Positions 26,614 through 36,409 are shown, numbered from the stretch's first letter. The stretch is 56,802 nt of DNA from an uncultured Lachnospiraceae bacterium (GCA_947576945.1 CANPTH010000025.1:1-56802), one strand, 5' to 3'. The notes: generated by a model from the letters alone, not told the origin. Made by a program: numbers and translations.

Positions 26614-27282
26614 TTACGACGTTACGATCTCCAGATACCCTACCATCTTACTCAGATCAAATTCTTTGAGTACACCTTGATTCGGTTCGTAATAATGCCC
26701 GTCAAAACCTACCAGATAATGACTGTATCTGCCCATTTTCTCCATGATAATACAGCAGTGCGGAAGCTCCACATGCTTGCCCAGCGTATAGACAATCCTG
26801 TCTGCATGGCGAATTCCCAGATACTCCAGCGTGGCGATCATCTTGCTCATGTTCGCCTGCCACTCACGGCACTTCATGATATCACAGGCTTCATCCAGCG
26901 AAGTACCCGCGATCATGGCTATGCAGGCCTGTCCGCACAGACCATCCCAGGGCTGCGTCACCAGATCCATGCTGTCAATCTTACGGATCGGATGTTCCGT
27001 GCTGTAGGGACTGCCTCCCATGCTCACCACATTGCCCACGATCTCGATCGAGATCAGATACTTCTTGCCCAGCTCCACCTTGGCCAGCGTATCCGGATTG
27101 ACCGGAATATCATAATATCCCTGTCCTTTCGGCACCAGATCACATATAAAACAGACATCGTCGAAGCACACCCTGACCGGCGCATCTCCCACCTTCTCAC
27201 ACACTTCCCAAACATTAAAGGGCACCGCGATCGTGTTCTCATTCTCACGGAATTCCACTGTTCCTTCAAATTCGTATTTCAT
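26614..27282 (-). CDS. DUF1905 domain fused to a C39-like cysteine-peptidase fold
   Basis: 222 residues, not known to me as a named gene. Residues 1-85 look like DUF1905, a small beta-barrel (PFNVWEV, VRVCFDDVCF, KGQGYYDIPVNPDTLAKVELG). Residues about 105-222 look like a papain-fold peptidase of the C39 type: Gln110 (oxyanion), Cys116 in GLCGQAC, His188 in RYSHYLVGF and EPNQG near 199-203 in place of the usual DP-N-G. No signal peptide, so probably cytoplasmic. It follows the GH25 gene by 78 bases and ends at a strong terminator. Whether it is catalytically active is unknown. Confidence 0.7.
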   Translation of the reverse strand: MKYEFEGTVEFRENENTIAVPFNVWEVCEKVGDAPVRVCFDDVCFICDLVPKGQGYYDIPVNPDTLAKVELGKKYLISIEIVGNVVSMGGSPYSTEHPIRKIDSMDLVTQPWDGLCGQACIAMIAGTSLDEACDIMKCREWQANMSKMIATLEYLGIRHADRIVYTLGKHVELPHCCIIMEKMGRYSHYLVGFDGHYYEPNQGVLKEFDLSKMVGYLEIVTS

Positions 27283-27360
27283 TGATAACCCCGCCTTTCT
27301 GCAATTTTAACTGCTCTTATTTTATCATGAACCCCTGCCCGAAAACAACAGTATTTTAAT

Positions 27361-28491
27361 TTACTCGTCCTGCACGCCGTCTGCCTCTTCAAAACTGATA
27401 TTCAGATCCACATTCCCCTCGATTCCTGCGACTTTGCCCTCATCCGTATACTGCCAGATCTTAAAGGCATAAGGATAATACATCGGCTCGTCATAGAAAG
27501 CGACCCACTTGTCATACGCCTCCAGCTGTGCCAGATCAAGCATTATCATGAATGTCTTCATATTGCCGTAGATCATCGGCGTATAACCTGCTGCTTTGAT
27601 CTTCTCACAAAAGGCGATACAATACTGCGTCCGCTCTTCCTTCGTCAGATCCCTGGTTCTGGCATTGGCATTGGAGACCGCTTCCACATCAATGACCACC
27701 GGATAGTCGATCGGGTAAGGCTCCAGCGCATCCAGCACGAACTGTGCCTCCTCTTCCGCCTCCTCCACACTGACCGCCTGCGTGAAGAAATATACGCCGA
27801 CACCGATATCATTGTTCAGCGCTCTCTTAATGTTGTCCTTGAAATTCTCATCCTCCTGAATCTCACCCTTCGTGTATCCTCTGATTCCCAGACGGATGAA
27901 GGCATATTCCACACCATCGCCGGCCACCAACTCCCAGTCGATCTCCTCCTGATATTTCGACACGTCAATCCCCTTGCGGGAGATCCACTGACTGTTGTCA
28001 TAATAGTTCATGACCTGATCACCGTTCCTGACAAACTGCTCCAGATCGTATGTATGCCGTGCCAGATCATCGGATATGGGAAAAAAGTGATACTCCCCCG
28101 CATCCGCCACCACAATCTCGTCCGGATAAAAATAGCGTAACATTGCAAGCGTCCCATCACCATTTAACATCAGCTCTTTTAACTTATTCAGAAAATCGGA
28201 CTGTACCTCCTGCGTCTTCTCATCTGCAGTCTGCGTCACCGCACTGGCAATCATGGCATCCACCTCACCCTGCGTATAGGTAACAGTCTCATCCATCCGC
28301 ACGGCCTCAAGCTCATTCATTACCACCGTGTTTTCCATCTGGATAGCCCGATACCGGAATACCATAACCAACGTGATCGTAATGGCTGTCAGCGTCACCA
28401 GACACAGAATAATTGAACCCACCAGGATTCCATTCTCGCTTCTTCTGCGCTTTTTCTTATGTCTCTTACTCCGCAAATTCATTTCCTGCAT
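27361..28491 (-). CDS. Membrane-anchored GH25 lysozyme-like muramidase
   Basis: 376 residues: a Lys/Arg-rich cytoplasmic tail (1-19), one membrane span (about 22-45), an extracellular stalk (about 50-170) and a glycoside hydrolase family 25 domain (about 173-370). Catalytic-site motifs are GIDVSKYQ, YAFIRLGIRGY, YFFTQA and the Asp-x-Glu of VVIDVEAV. GH25 enzymes cut the MurNAc-GlcNAc bond of peptidoglycan. The anchor suggests wall remodelling close to the membrane rather than secretion. AGGAGAAA precedes the ATG. Confidence 0.9.
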   Translation of the reverse strand: MQEMNLRSKRHKKKRRRSENGILVGSIILCLVTLTAITITLVMVFRYRAIQMENTVVMNELEAVRMDETVTYTQGEVDAMIASAVTQTADEKTQEVQSDFLNKLKELMLNGDGTLAMLRYFYPDEIVVADAGEYHFFPISDDLARHTYDLEQFVRNGDQVMNYYDNSQWISRKGIDVSKYQEEIDWELVAGDGVEYAFIRLGIRGYTKGEIQEDENFKDNIKRALNNDIGVGVYFFTQAVSVEEAEEEAQFVLDALEPYPIDYPVVIDVEAVSNANARTRDLTKEERTQYCIAFCEKIKAAGYTPMIYGNMKTFMIMLDLAQLEAYDKWVAFYDEPMYYPYAFKIWQYTDEGKVAGIEGNVDLNISFEEADGVQDE

Positions 28492-28548
28492 ACATTTCTC
28501 CTATCTCTGAAAAGTTACATGCCATACACACCTGCGTCTGCGCTATTC

Positions 28549-29433
28549 TCAGATCCGTTCGCTGAAATAGCTCTTATATCCTTCCCCGAAAATCTCCGTA
28601 GCGCTGGTCACAATCATAAAAGAATTCGGATCTTCCTCCTTCACAATTTCTTCTGCTCTCGGGAATACTGTCTTCTTCATGGCACACATGATCACCCTCT
28701 TCTCATTGCCGCTGTAGGCGCCCTGCCCGTTAATATAAGTAGTTCCCACATCCAGATCTTCCAACAGACGCTGCGTGATCACTTCCGGCTTATCACTGAT
28801 GATATACAGAAGTTTCGCCTCATCCCGGCCATACAGCACCACGTCCATTGCCACAGAGCAGCATCCTACCGCCACTGCCGCATACAGCGCTGCGTTGACA
28901 TCCTGAAAGACGATCCCCGACAGCGTTACTACCGTAGCGTCTATCATCAGAAAAAGATTCCCCGTCTTCAAATGCGGCAGCTTTAACTTAAGCGCCTTAA
29001 CAATAATATCCACCCCGCCGCTGGTGGCTCCGGCCCGGAAAATCGATCCGATTGCCACCGCCTGAATGATACCGCCTGCCACTGCTGCCAACAGTATATC
29101 ATTGGTGGCAGCCCCTACGCCTGATAACATATTGGTAAAAAAGGAAATCGATACCGTGGCATAAATTGTCGAAATGGTAAGTTCGATTCCAAACTTCCAC
29201 ACACCGAAAATCAATATTGGTATATTTAACAGCAGAATTAAAGTACCGGTACTGACCGGCACCAGCCTGCTTAAAATAATCGCCACACCGGTAATCCCAC
29301 CGGGCGCCATGTCGTTCGGATCAATAAAAAGACTAAGCGCCACTGCATAGACAAATGTTGCCACTGTTATAATAATATATTTCTTTATCCATTCTGTCTT
29401 GCTTTTTTTTGAATTTTTTTTATTTTTCCCCAT
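28549..29433 (-). CDS. YitT-family membrane protein with C-terminal DUF2179
   Basis: About 294 residues: basic N-terminus, five to six membrane spans in the first 190 residues (YitT domain with GGITGVA and GATSGGVDI), then a cytoplasmic DUF2179 domain (AKLLYIISDKPEVI, GTTYINGQGAYSGNEKRV). The family is widespread in Firmicutes and its substrate is unknown. ATG 29433 with GGGG seven bases upstream is preferred over GTG 29451. Gene is alone between ilvA and the GH25 gene. Confidence 0.88.
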   Translation of the reverse strand: MGKNKKNSKKSKTEWIKKYIIITVATFVYAVALSLFIDPNDMAPGGITGVAIILSRLVPVSTGTLILLLNIPILIFGVWKFGIELTISTIYATVSISFFTNMLSGVGAATNDILLAAVAGGIIQAVAIGSIFRAGATSGGVDIIVKALKLKLPHLKTGNLFLMIDATVVTLSGIVFQDVNAALYAAVAVGCCSVAMDVVLYGRDEAKLLYIISDKPEVITQRLLEDLDVGTTYINGQGAYSGNEKRVIMCAMKKTVFPRAEEIVKEEDPNSFMIVTSATEIFGEGYKSYFSERI

Positions 29434-29610
29434 ATGATAACCCCAATCCACCTTTTTATGACTGCCAAAGACTGCTCCACGGATTTTCTTATATCCTGCT
29501 TATATCATAACCTGTTCTCGCCATTTCATGTCCCTGATGCACAGGCAAATGCATATTTTACTTATGTCACCTCACCGCTTTCCCACCGTACAGCCATGGA
29601 ATTTCACATA

Positions 29611-29639
29611 AAATCCGCATAGAAAAACCATGCGGATCC
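29611..29639 (-). terminator. Terminator after ilvA
   Basis: ATCCGCAT/ATGCGGAT stem with a 9-base loop, then TTTATG on the minus strand. The rest of the 271-base gap (29434-29704) shows no gene; no convincing promoter for yitT was found. Confidence 0.75.
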
Positions 29640-29704
29640 CGTTTTCCTTATTCCATTTTAAGACATGCATCTGCACTACCTGCCCTGCGGCAATCTGTTT
29701 CCTG

Positions 29705-30922
29705 TCAGATGCTCGCCCGGATCAGCTTCGGCTGGTAACCGTTCTGCTGCAGTGATGATATGATCTGGTTCTTATGTTCCGTCCCGAAGGCCTCCATGGT
29801 GATGCGCAGCTCCACCTCCGCATTGCGGTTGATGGAGACGAACTGGTTATGCTCTAACTTAATCACATTGCCGTTCTGCTTTGCGATCACGTCCGCTACT
29901 CTGGACAGCTCACCCGGCTTATCCGGCAAAAGCACAGATACCGAAAAGATCCGATCCCGCAGCACAAGGCCCTGCTGTACCACAGAGGACATAGTGATCA
30001 CGTCCATATTGCCGCCGCTAAGAATCGCCACAATCTTTTTATTCTTCACATCCAGATGCTTCAGAGCCGCCACTGTCAGCAGACCGGAATTCTCCACGAT
30101 CATCTTATGGTTCTCCACCATGTCAAGGAAAGAGACTACCAGCTCCTCATCCCCCACCGTGATGATATCATCCAGATTTTCCTTGAGATAAGGGAAAATG
30201 TCCGTTCCCGGTGTCTTAACTGCCGTGCCGTCCGCAATAGTGTTGACCTTCTCCAGCGTCGTCACCTTGCCGGCCCGCACGGATTCCTGCAGGCAGTTGG
30301 CTCCTGCCGGCTCCACGCCGACCACCTTGATTTTGGGATTCAGAAGTTTAGCCAGCGTAGACACTCCGGTAGCCAGCCCGCCGCCGCCCACCGGTACCAG
30401 AATATAGTCCACAAGCGGCAGTTCCTTGATGATCTCCATGGCTATGGTACCCTGTCCCGTAGCCACATCCAGATCGTCAAAAGGATGGACAAAAGTATAC
30501 CCGTTCTCTGCTGCCAGTTCATAGGCTCTGGCACAGGCCTCGTCGTACACGTCTCCGTACAGCACCACTTCCGCACCGTAGCCTTTCGTCCTGTTCACCT
30601 TGATCAGCGGTGTCGTCGTGGGCATTACGATCACTGCCTTCACACCATAGCATTTTGCTGCATAGGCCACTCCCTGGGCATGATTTCCGGCAGAGGCCGT
30701 GATCAACCCCTTCTCACGCTCCTCCTCCGACAAAGTGCTGATCTTATAATATGCACCACGCAGCTTATATGCCCCCGTCAGCTGCATATTCTCCGGTTTC
30801 AGATACACCTTGTTTCCCGTCCGCGTACTGAAATGATCACTATAAATCAACTTCGTCTCGGATGCAACCTCCTTGACGATCTCATAAGCCTCCTCGAACT
30901 TATCCAATGATAATTCCTTCAT
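29705..30922 (-). CDS. ilvA: Threonine ammonia-lyase (catabolic type with ACT domain)
   Basis: PLP enzyme converting threonine to 2-oxobutanoate and ammonia. 405 residues: PLP lysine at Lys53 (AYKLRGAYYK), glycine loop VPVGGGGLATGVS, and a C-terminal ACT domain (LLPDKPGELSRVADVIAKQ). One ACT domain and this length fit the catabolic/TIGR01127 type rather than the E. coli biosynthetic IlvA with two ACT-like domains. GGAGGAAA upstream belongs to a repeated sequence (30926-30942). It follows ftsY with a 176-base gap that contains a 55-codon open frame overlapping its start. No T-box was seen. Confidence 0.92.
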   Translation of the reverse strand: MKELSLDKFEEAYEIVKEVASETKLIYSDHFSTRTGNKVYLKPENMQLTGAYKLRGAYYKISTLSEEEREKGLITASAGNHAQGVAYAAKCYGVKAVIVMPTTTPLIKVNRTKGYGAEVVLYGDVYDEACARAYELAAENGYTFVHPFDDLDVATGQGTIAMEIIKELPLVDYILVPVGGGGLATGVSTLAKLLNPKIKVVGVEPAGANCLQESVRAGKVTTLEKVNTIADGTAVKTPGTDIFPYLKENLDDIITVGDEELVVSFLDMVENHKMIVENSGLLTVAALKHLDVKNKKIVAILSGGNMDVITMSSVVQQGLVLRDRIFSVSVLLPDKPGELSRVADVIAKQNGNVIKLEHNQFVSINRNAEVELRITMEAFGTEHKNQIISSLQQNGYQPKLIRASI

Positions 30923-31086
30923 CGCTTTCCTCCATTCCGAAGCGTCACAAATTCCGTTCCTCTCTTCCGGCTTTCCGCACAGCTTCTCGATTTCTCTGTT
31001 TCTCCATGCACTGTCTCTTTGCTCCTGCCTTCCAGTATCATTCTGCAGCCACGCCCTATTTCCGCTTTAGCATCGATCTCCGGCAT
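30919..31086 (-). CDS. Possible small protein overlapping the ilvA start
   Basis: A 55-codon open frame (begins MPEIDAKAEIGRG) starts eleven bases after the ftsY stop and ends in an ATGA overlap with ilvA. Only a weak AGG precedes its ATG, the composition is Arg/Glu/Lys rich and I recognise no homologue. It may be a coupling leader or chance. Confidence 0.25.
   Translation of the reverse strand: MPEIDAKAEIGRGCRMILEGRSKETVHGETEKSRSCAESRKRGTEFVTLRNGGKR
30926..30956 (-). repeat. Ribosome-binding-site repeat, copy before ilvA
   Basis: Minus strand GAATTTGTGACGCTTCGG followed by AATGGAGGAAA. It supplies the GGAGG of ilvA. Its two halves occur at the ends of the 4471-4579 segment. Confidence 0.5.
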
Positions 31087-31098
31087 CCTGATTTAATT

Positions 31099-32028
31099 TC
31101 AGGTCTTATCGAACAGCGCATCCACGAACTGCTCCGCATCGAATTTCTGCAGATCCTCTATGGTCTCCCCAACACCGATATACTTGACCGGAATCTGCAG
31201 CTGCGACTGGATCGCCACCGCAATGCCGCCTTTTGCCGTACCATCCATCTTGGTCAGGATAATACCCGTTAAATCCGCCACCTCGCCGAACTCCTTCGCC
31301 TGCTGCAATGCATTCTGGCCGGTAGTGGCATCCAGTACCACCAGATTCTCCCGGTGGGCATCGGGAAATTCTCTGTCAATGATCCGGTTGATCTTCTTAA
31401 GTTCCTCCATCAGGTTCTTCTTATTGTGAAGCCTGCCTGCCGTATCGCATAAGAGCACATCGATATTCCTCGCTCTTGCCGCATTTACCGCATCGAAGAT
31501 CACACTGGCAGGATCGGAACCTTCGCTGCCGCCGATCATGTCCACCCCGGCACGGTTTGCCCACTCGCTGAGCTGCTCACCGGCCGCCGCGCGGAAGGTA
31601 TCCGCCGCCGCGATCAATACCCGCCTTCCCTGCCCTTTCAGTTTCCCGGCCAGCTTACCCACGGTGGTAGTCTTACCCACGCCGTTAACACCGATCACCA
31701 GTACGATGGACTGCTCTTCCTCGAAAGCGTACGCAGTTTCCTGAACCTGCATCTGATCCTTAATATTCTGGATCAGGAAGGCTTTACAGTCGGCCGGCTC
31801 CTTGATATGGTTCTCCTTCACCTGCTCCCGCAGCCGCTCCAGGATCGCTTCGGTGGCCTGCACCCCGATATCCCCCATGATCAGAATCTCTTCCAGTTCT
31901 TCATAGAAATCCTCGTCTATGTTGGAAAAACCGTTAAATACGGAATCTATCCCATGGACAATGTTGTTCCTCGTCTTCGTCAATCCTTCTTTTAATCTGC
32001 TGAAAAAACCCTTCTTCTCTTCACTCAT
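31099..32028 (-). CDS. ftsY: SRP receptor GTPase FtsY
   Basis: Membrane-associated receptor for the SRP. 309 residues: N domain then G domain with GVNGVGKTTTVGKLAG, DTAGRLHNKKNL and LTKMDGTAKGG. The acidic A domain of E. coli FtsY is absent, as usual in Firmicutes; a short amphipathic N-terminus (KKGFFSRLKEGLTKTR) probably contacts the membrane. The ATG overlaps the smc stop by one base, so translation is coupled. Confidence 0.97.
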   Translation of the reverse strand: MSEEKKGFFSRLKEGLTKTRNNIVHGIDSVFNGFSNIDEDFYEELEEILIMGDIGVQATEAILERLREQVKENHIKEPADCKAFLIQNIKDQMQVQETAYAFEEEQSIVLVIGVNGVGKTTTVGKLAGKLKGQGRRVLIAAADTFRAAAGEQLSEWANRAGVDMIGGSEGSDPASVIFDAVNAARARNIDVLLCDTAGRLHNKKNLMEELKKINRIIDREFPDAHRENLVVLDATTGQNALQQAKEFGEVADLTGIILTKMDGTAKGGIAVAIQSQLQIPVKYIGVGETIEDLQKFDAEQFVDALFDKT

Positions 32029-35000
32029 CAGTCATCCAATTCCTTATCGATCAAATTTACGCTTACCAGTGTTGACACACCTTTCTCCTGCATCGTGATA
32101 CCGTAGAGACGATCCGCCTTCTCCATCGTACCGCGCCTGTGGGTGATCACGATAAACTGTGTATTTTTCGTCAGCTTATGCAGGTACTTGGCGAATCTGG
32201 CCACATTGCTCTCATCCAGCGCCGCCTCGATCTCGTCCAGAAGACAGAAGGGCGACGGCTTTAAGTTCTGGATCGCAAACAGCAGGCAGATCGCAGTCAG
32301 GGACTTCTCCCCACCGGACATCTGCATCATATTAACCAGTTTCTTGCCGGGCGGCTGGGCAATGATCCGGATACCTGCCTCCAGCACGTCCTCGTCCTCC
32401 ATTAATTCCAGAGAACCTTTGCCGCCGCCGAAGAGTTCCTTGAACACCTTGTCGAACTCCCGGTTGATCTGCGCGAATTTCTCATTGAACTGCTTACGCA
32501 TAGAGCTGTCCAGTTCCTCGATGATTCCCTGCAGCGTCTTCTCCGCCTCCACCAGATCGTCATGCTGGGTCTTTAGAAAGGTATACCGCTCCATCAGATT
32601 CCTGTAATCCTCGATGGCATTGACGTTCACGTCCCCCAGCTTGCGGATCGCATCTTTCAGAGCCGTAATCTCCCTCTTCATGGCGGGCAGGTCATTCATC
32701 TCCTCATCCTTCATGGACTCCGCATCGGAGAGGGTGATCTCATACTCGTCCCACATATAATTGATCTGAGACTCAATGGACTCTTCCATTCGTTCCCGCT
32801 GGCTGTTGAGACGATACACTTCCTTATCCAGCGCCGTCATCCGTTCGGACAGTTCTTCCCTCGTGGCAAAGAAATTCTTCTGTTTCCCCGCAAGCTCTTC
32901 CTTGAGGGAAATATCATCCTTTAACTTCGTCTCCGCATCCGTCTGTGTAGTGTAAGAAGAAGCGATGGTCTTCTCGATCTCCAGAATGCTTTCTTTCTTG
33001 CGCTCCACTTCTTCCTTTCCCAGATGCAGGCCTTCCTGCACCTCCTTCAATTCTGCGCTGTGGCGTGCGATCTCGCCTTCCACACGCTCTAAGTTCTGTC
33101 TCTGGAAATCCGCGCTCTGGCGCATCTTCTCTACTTCCACATCCCACTCGGATACCTTGGCCGACTGTTCCGATTCTTCCGCCCGCTTTGCTTCCAGCTG
33201 TTTCTGGAATTCCCCGATCTGCGCCTCCACATTCTTTTCAAGCGCTTCGGAATCTGCCAGTTCTCTTAAGTTTTCATCCTTATTGACCTGGATCTCCTTG
33301 ATCTGCAGCTCGATATCCTGCTGCTCTGTTTTCAGTTCGTCGAAACCTTCCTCCGTCTCGTTCTTCTTCTCCCGGGCCTGCGCCACGCTCATCCTGGCCG
33401 TATTCTGCTCGATGAACTTGCGCTGCAGCTGCCCTTTGACATCCTCAATCTCCAGACGCAGCTTATTCCGGTTTCTCTTCGTCTCCTCAATATCATTCAG
33501 CAGATTGTCGATATCCACCACATACTGCTTAACCTTCTTACCAAGCTCCTCCATCTCCCGGCGTCTGCCCAGCAGATTGGAATTGTTCTTAAAGGCGCCG
33601 CCGCTGATGGCGCCGCCGGGTACCAGCAGTTCACCTTCCAGCGTGACCATACGGATGCCGTAATCAAACTTTCGGGCAATCTTCACGGCATTGTCCACGT
33701 TGTCCACCACCACGATACGCCCTAACATTGCCTTGGCCACGTTCCGGTATTTCTTCTCCACTTTCACCAGCTCGTCCGCCATGCCGATCACGCCCTTTTC
33801 CTTCAGGGCGTCAGGATTCTTGAACTCCTGAGGATGGGTGATGCTGGTGAGAGGCAGGAAGGTGGCCCGGCCCGCCCGGGCCTTTTTCAGATAGCCGATC
33901 ATGCGCTTGGCAGTCTCCTCATCCTCCGTGACGATATTCTGGATGTTGCCGCCCAGAGCCGTCTCGATGGCCGTCTCATATCTGGCTTCCGCCTGGATGA
34001 TGTCCGCCACCACGCCGATGATGCCTTTCTCCTGGCCTTTGCGTTCCATCACGGCCTTGACGCTGCCGCCATAACCCTCGTAACGCTCCGTCAGATTGGC
34101 AAGCGCTTCCAGCTTGGACTTCTGCTGGTGATAGAGCACCTGGGTATCCCGCAGCTTCTGATCCCGGCCTGCCAGCTCCTCCCGGAAAAGCGAAAGCCGC
34201 TCCTCCATCGTCTCCTGCTTTTCCCCCAGTTCTTTGATGGCTGTCCCTACAGCCTCGAACTCTTCTTCCAGCTTCCTGATGGTCTCCGTCTGTTCCGCCT
34301 CGTCCGATTTGGCCCGCAGCAGCCTGGAATTCAGCTCCGCCCGACGAATGTTGATCTGCTCCAGCATAGTGTCGTAGCGTCCCATCTTGGACTTGATCGT
34401 GGCACGGTTATTTAACGCATCTATGATCGTATTCTTCCCGCTTTCGATGTGATCATTCAGCTCCTCGATCCGACTCTGGGTCTCCTCCAGCAGCTGCCTG
34501 GCTTCTGTCCTGGCCTGCTCCAGCTGTGTCAGTTTCTGATCCGTCTGCTCCTTGTCCGCAAGGATACCGTCTTTCTCTTTCGTGCGCGTATCGATCTGTT
34601 CACTGATGCTGCGGATACGGCTCTGTAAATGCTCCTCGTTGCCCTCTGCCGAGTGGATCTGTTCCTTAAGGACATTGATCTCACCTTCCAGCTTGGAACG
34701 CATCACCCCGGTGTCCGTCAATGTGGCCCGGGCCGTCTCAATGGCCTGATCCAATTCTTCGATCCGGCCCACAATCTGCTCATATTCTTCTTTGATATTT
34801 TCATACTTCTTCGTGGTCTCTTCCAGATCCCCGCCGGCGATCGTGAGCTTGCCGTCCGTCTCCGCCAGCTGCTGCCGCACCCGCACATTTTCCAGCAGGA
34901 ACACGTTCACGTCCAGCGTCTTTAACTCTTCTTTCTTTTTCAGGTAGACTCTGGCCTTCTCAGCCTGCTTCTCAAGGGGGCCGGTCTGTTTCTCAAGCTC

Positions 35001-35588
35001 TGCCAGGATATCATTGACCCGGACCAGATTCTGCTTCTCATCTTCCAGCTTCTTCTGAGCCGCATACTTCCTGCGCTTGAACTTAACGATGCCGGCAGCC
35101 TCGTCGAACAGCTCACGCCGCTCCTCCGGCTTGCCGCTCAAGATCTTCTCGATCTGGCCCTGTCCGATAATGGAGTACCCTTCCTTACCGATACCGGTAT
35201 CGTAGAAAAGCTCGTTCACGTCTTTCAGACGGCAGATGGAGCCGTTGATCATATATTCACTCTCACCGGACCGGTACAGCCTTCTGGACACCGTCACCTC
35301 ATCATAGTCGATAGTCAGCTGATGATCCGTATTGTCCAGCGTGATCGCCACGTAGGCATAACCCAGAGGCTTTCGCATCTCCGTTCCGGAGAAGATCACG
35401 TCCTGCATGGAAGAACCCCGAAGCTGCTTGATCCGCTGCTCTCCCAGCACCCATCTGACGGCATCTGCCACGTTGCTTTTTCCGGAACCGTTGGGCCCCA
35501 CAATACCGGTAATACCGTTGTGAAACTTGAAATTTATCTTATTGGCAAAGGATTTGAATCCGTGCACCTCAATGCTTTTTAAATACAT
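32028..35588 (-). CDS. smc: Chromosome segregation protein SMC
   Basis: 1186-residue condensin ATPase that organises the chromosome with ScpA and ScpB, both encoded in this window (53-54 kb). Walker A GPNGSGKSN at 31-39; two long coiled coils (about 170-500 and 660-1010); hinge around 515-650 (YEGYGGSVKAV, GGAISGG); C-terminal signature MSGGEKSLTAI and Walker B LLDEIEAALDESN. Full length with no interruption. It lies between rnc and ftsY, the standard Firmicutes order. Confidence 0.98.
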   Translation of the reverse strand: MYLKSIEVHGFKSFANKINFKFHNGITGIVGPNGSGKSNVADAVRWVLGEQRIKQLRGSSMQDVIFSGTEMRKPLGYAYVAITLDNTDHQLTIDYDEVTVSRRLYRSGESEYMINGSICRLKDVNELFYDTGIGKEGYSIIGQGQIEKILSGKPEERRELFDEAAGIVKFKRRKYAAQKKLEDEKQNLVRVNDILAELEKQTGPLEKQAEKARVYLKKKEELKTLDVNVFLLENVRVRQQLAETDGKLTIAGGDLEETTKKYENIKEEYEQIVGRIEELDQAIETARATLTDTGVMRSKLEGEINVLKEQIHSAEGNEEHLQSRIRSISEQIDTRTKEKDGILADKEQTDQKLTQLEQARTEARQLLEETQSRIEELNDHIESGKNTIIDALNNRATIKSKMGRYDTMLEQINIRRAELNSRLLRAKSDEAEQTETIRKLEEEFEAVGTAIKELGEKQETMEERLSLFREELAGRDQKLRDTQVLYHQQKSKLEALANLTERYEGYGGSVKAVMERKGQEKGIIGVVADIIQAEARYETAIETALGGNIQNIVTEDEETAKRMIGYLKKARAGRATFLPLTSITHPQEFKNPDALKEKGVIGMADELVKVEKKYRNVAKAMLGRIVVVDNVDNAVKIARKFDYGIRMVTLEGELLVPGGAISGGAFKNNSNLLGRRREMEELGKKVKQYVVDIDNLLNDIEETKRNRNKLRLEIEDVKGQLQRKFIEQNTARMSVAQAREKKNETEEGFDELKTEQQDIELQIKEIQVNKDENLRELADSEALEKNVEAQIGEFQKQLEAKRAEESEQSAKVSEWDVEVEKMRQSADFQRQNLERVEGEIARHSAELKEVQEGLHLGKEEVERKKESILEIEKTIASSYTTQTDAETKLKDDISLKEELAGKQKNFFATREELSERMTALDKEVYRLNSQRERMEESIESQINYMWDEYEITLSDAESMKDEEMNDLPAMKREITALKDAIRKLGDVNVNAIEDYRNLMERYTFLKTQHDDLVEAEKTLQGIIEELDSSMRKQFNEKFAQINREFDKVFKELFGGGKGSLELMEDEDVLEAGIRIIAQPPGKKLVNMMQMSGGEKSLTAICLLFAIQNLKPSPFCLLDEIEAALDESNVARFAKYLHKLTKNTQFIVITHRRGTMEKADRLYGITMQEKGVSTLVSVNLIDKELDD

Positions 35589-35684
35589 ACGTACCTCAAT
35601 CTGTCTTTCTACTACCGTACAAATATCTTCATAACCGGACTGACGCCTGTCGTATCATTCACACAGGATCCCGTCAGCTCCCGT

Positions 35685-36389
35685 CTAATTCTTTCGTGCA
35701 GACACCATCTTTCGCCGAAGAAGCGCTTCGTATGCTGCATGCTGCTCCGCGGCCTTCTTAGAATGGCCGCTTCCGCATCCTGCCTTCCTGTCATCTACCA
35801 TCACTTCCACCACAAAATTCTTGTCGTGCTCCGGCCCCTCTTCCCGGATCAGCTCATAACGGATTCTGCCGCCGCTCTCCTTCTGAATCTCTTCCTGCAG
35901 AATAGTCTTGGCATCGTAGAACAACTGCTTATGTTCTAAATCCGACAGAATGAAACGCCCGACGAACGCCTGCGCCTCCGTAATACCGCTGTCCAAATAA
36001 ACAGCGCCGATCACAGCCTCCATCACATCCGATATAATCGAATCCCTTTTTCTGCCGCCGGTCAACTCCTCTCCACGGCCAAGCAGAATAAACTGATCCA
36101 ATCCAATCTGCCTTGCACAGAAAGCCAACGCCGGTTCACAGACAATGGAGGATCTGAACTTTGTCAATTCTCCCTCCGACATCTCCGGATATTCCCGAAA
36201 GATAAAATCGCTGCTCACCAATTCCAGAACCGCGTCGCCAAGAAACTCCAATCTCTCGTAATCCAAAAATTTATTGATCTTCTGCTCATTGGAATAGGAA
36301 CTGTGAGTCAATGCCTGCCGCAGCAGTTTCTTATCTCGAAAGCAGTATTCTATTTTCTCTTCCAGCTGTGCAAGCCTGTCCTCCAACAT
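35685..36389 (-). CDS. rnc: Ribonuclease III
   Basis: Double-strand-specific RNase for rRNA and mRNA processing. 234 residues from ATG 36389, preceded by GGGAGG. Catalytic motif ERLEFLGDAVLELV; Glu/Asp of the second site in SDVMEAVIGAVYLD; C-terminal double-stranded RNA-binding domain (about 160-230). A terminator-shaped hairpin sits only 21 bases upstream of the start and could be a target for the enzyme itself. Confidence 0.97.
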   Translation of the reverse strand: MLEDRLAQLEEKIEYCFRDKKLLRQALTHSSYSNEQKINKFLDYERLEFLGDAVLELVSSDFIFREYPEMSEGELTKFRSSIVCEPALAFCARQIGLDQFILLGRGEELTGGRKRDSIISDVMEAVIGAVYLDSGITEAQAFVGRFILSDLEHKQLFYDAKTILQEEIQKESGGRIRYELIREEGPEHDKNFVVEVMVDDRKAGCGSGHSKKAAEQHAAYEALLRRKMVSARKN

Positions 36390-36409
36390 AAAAACCTCCC
36401 GCATTTAAA

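Noticed and set aside
30923..31098. T-box leader before ilvA
   Set aside because: No T-box core or terminator was found in the 176-base gap.
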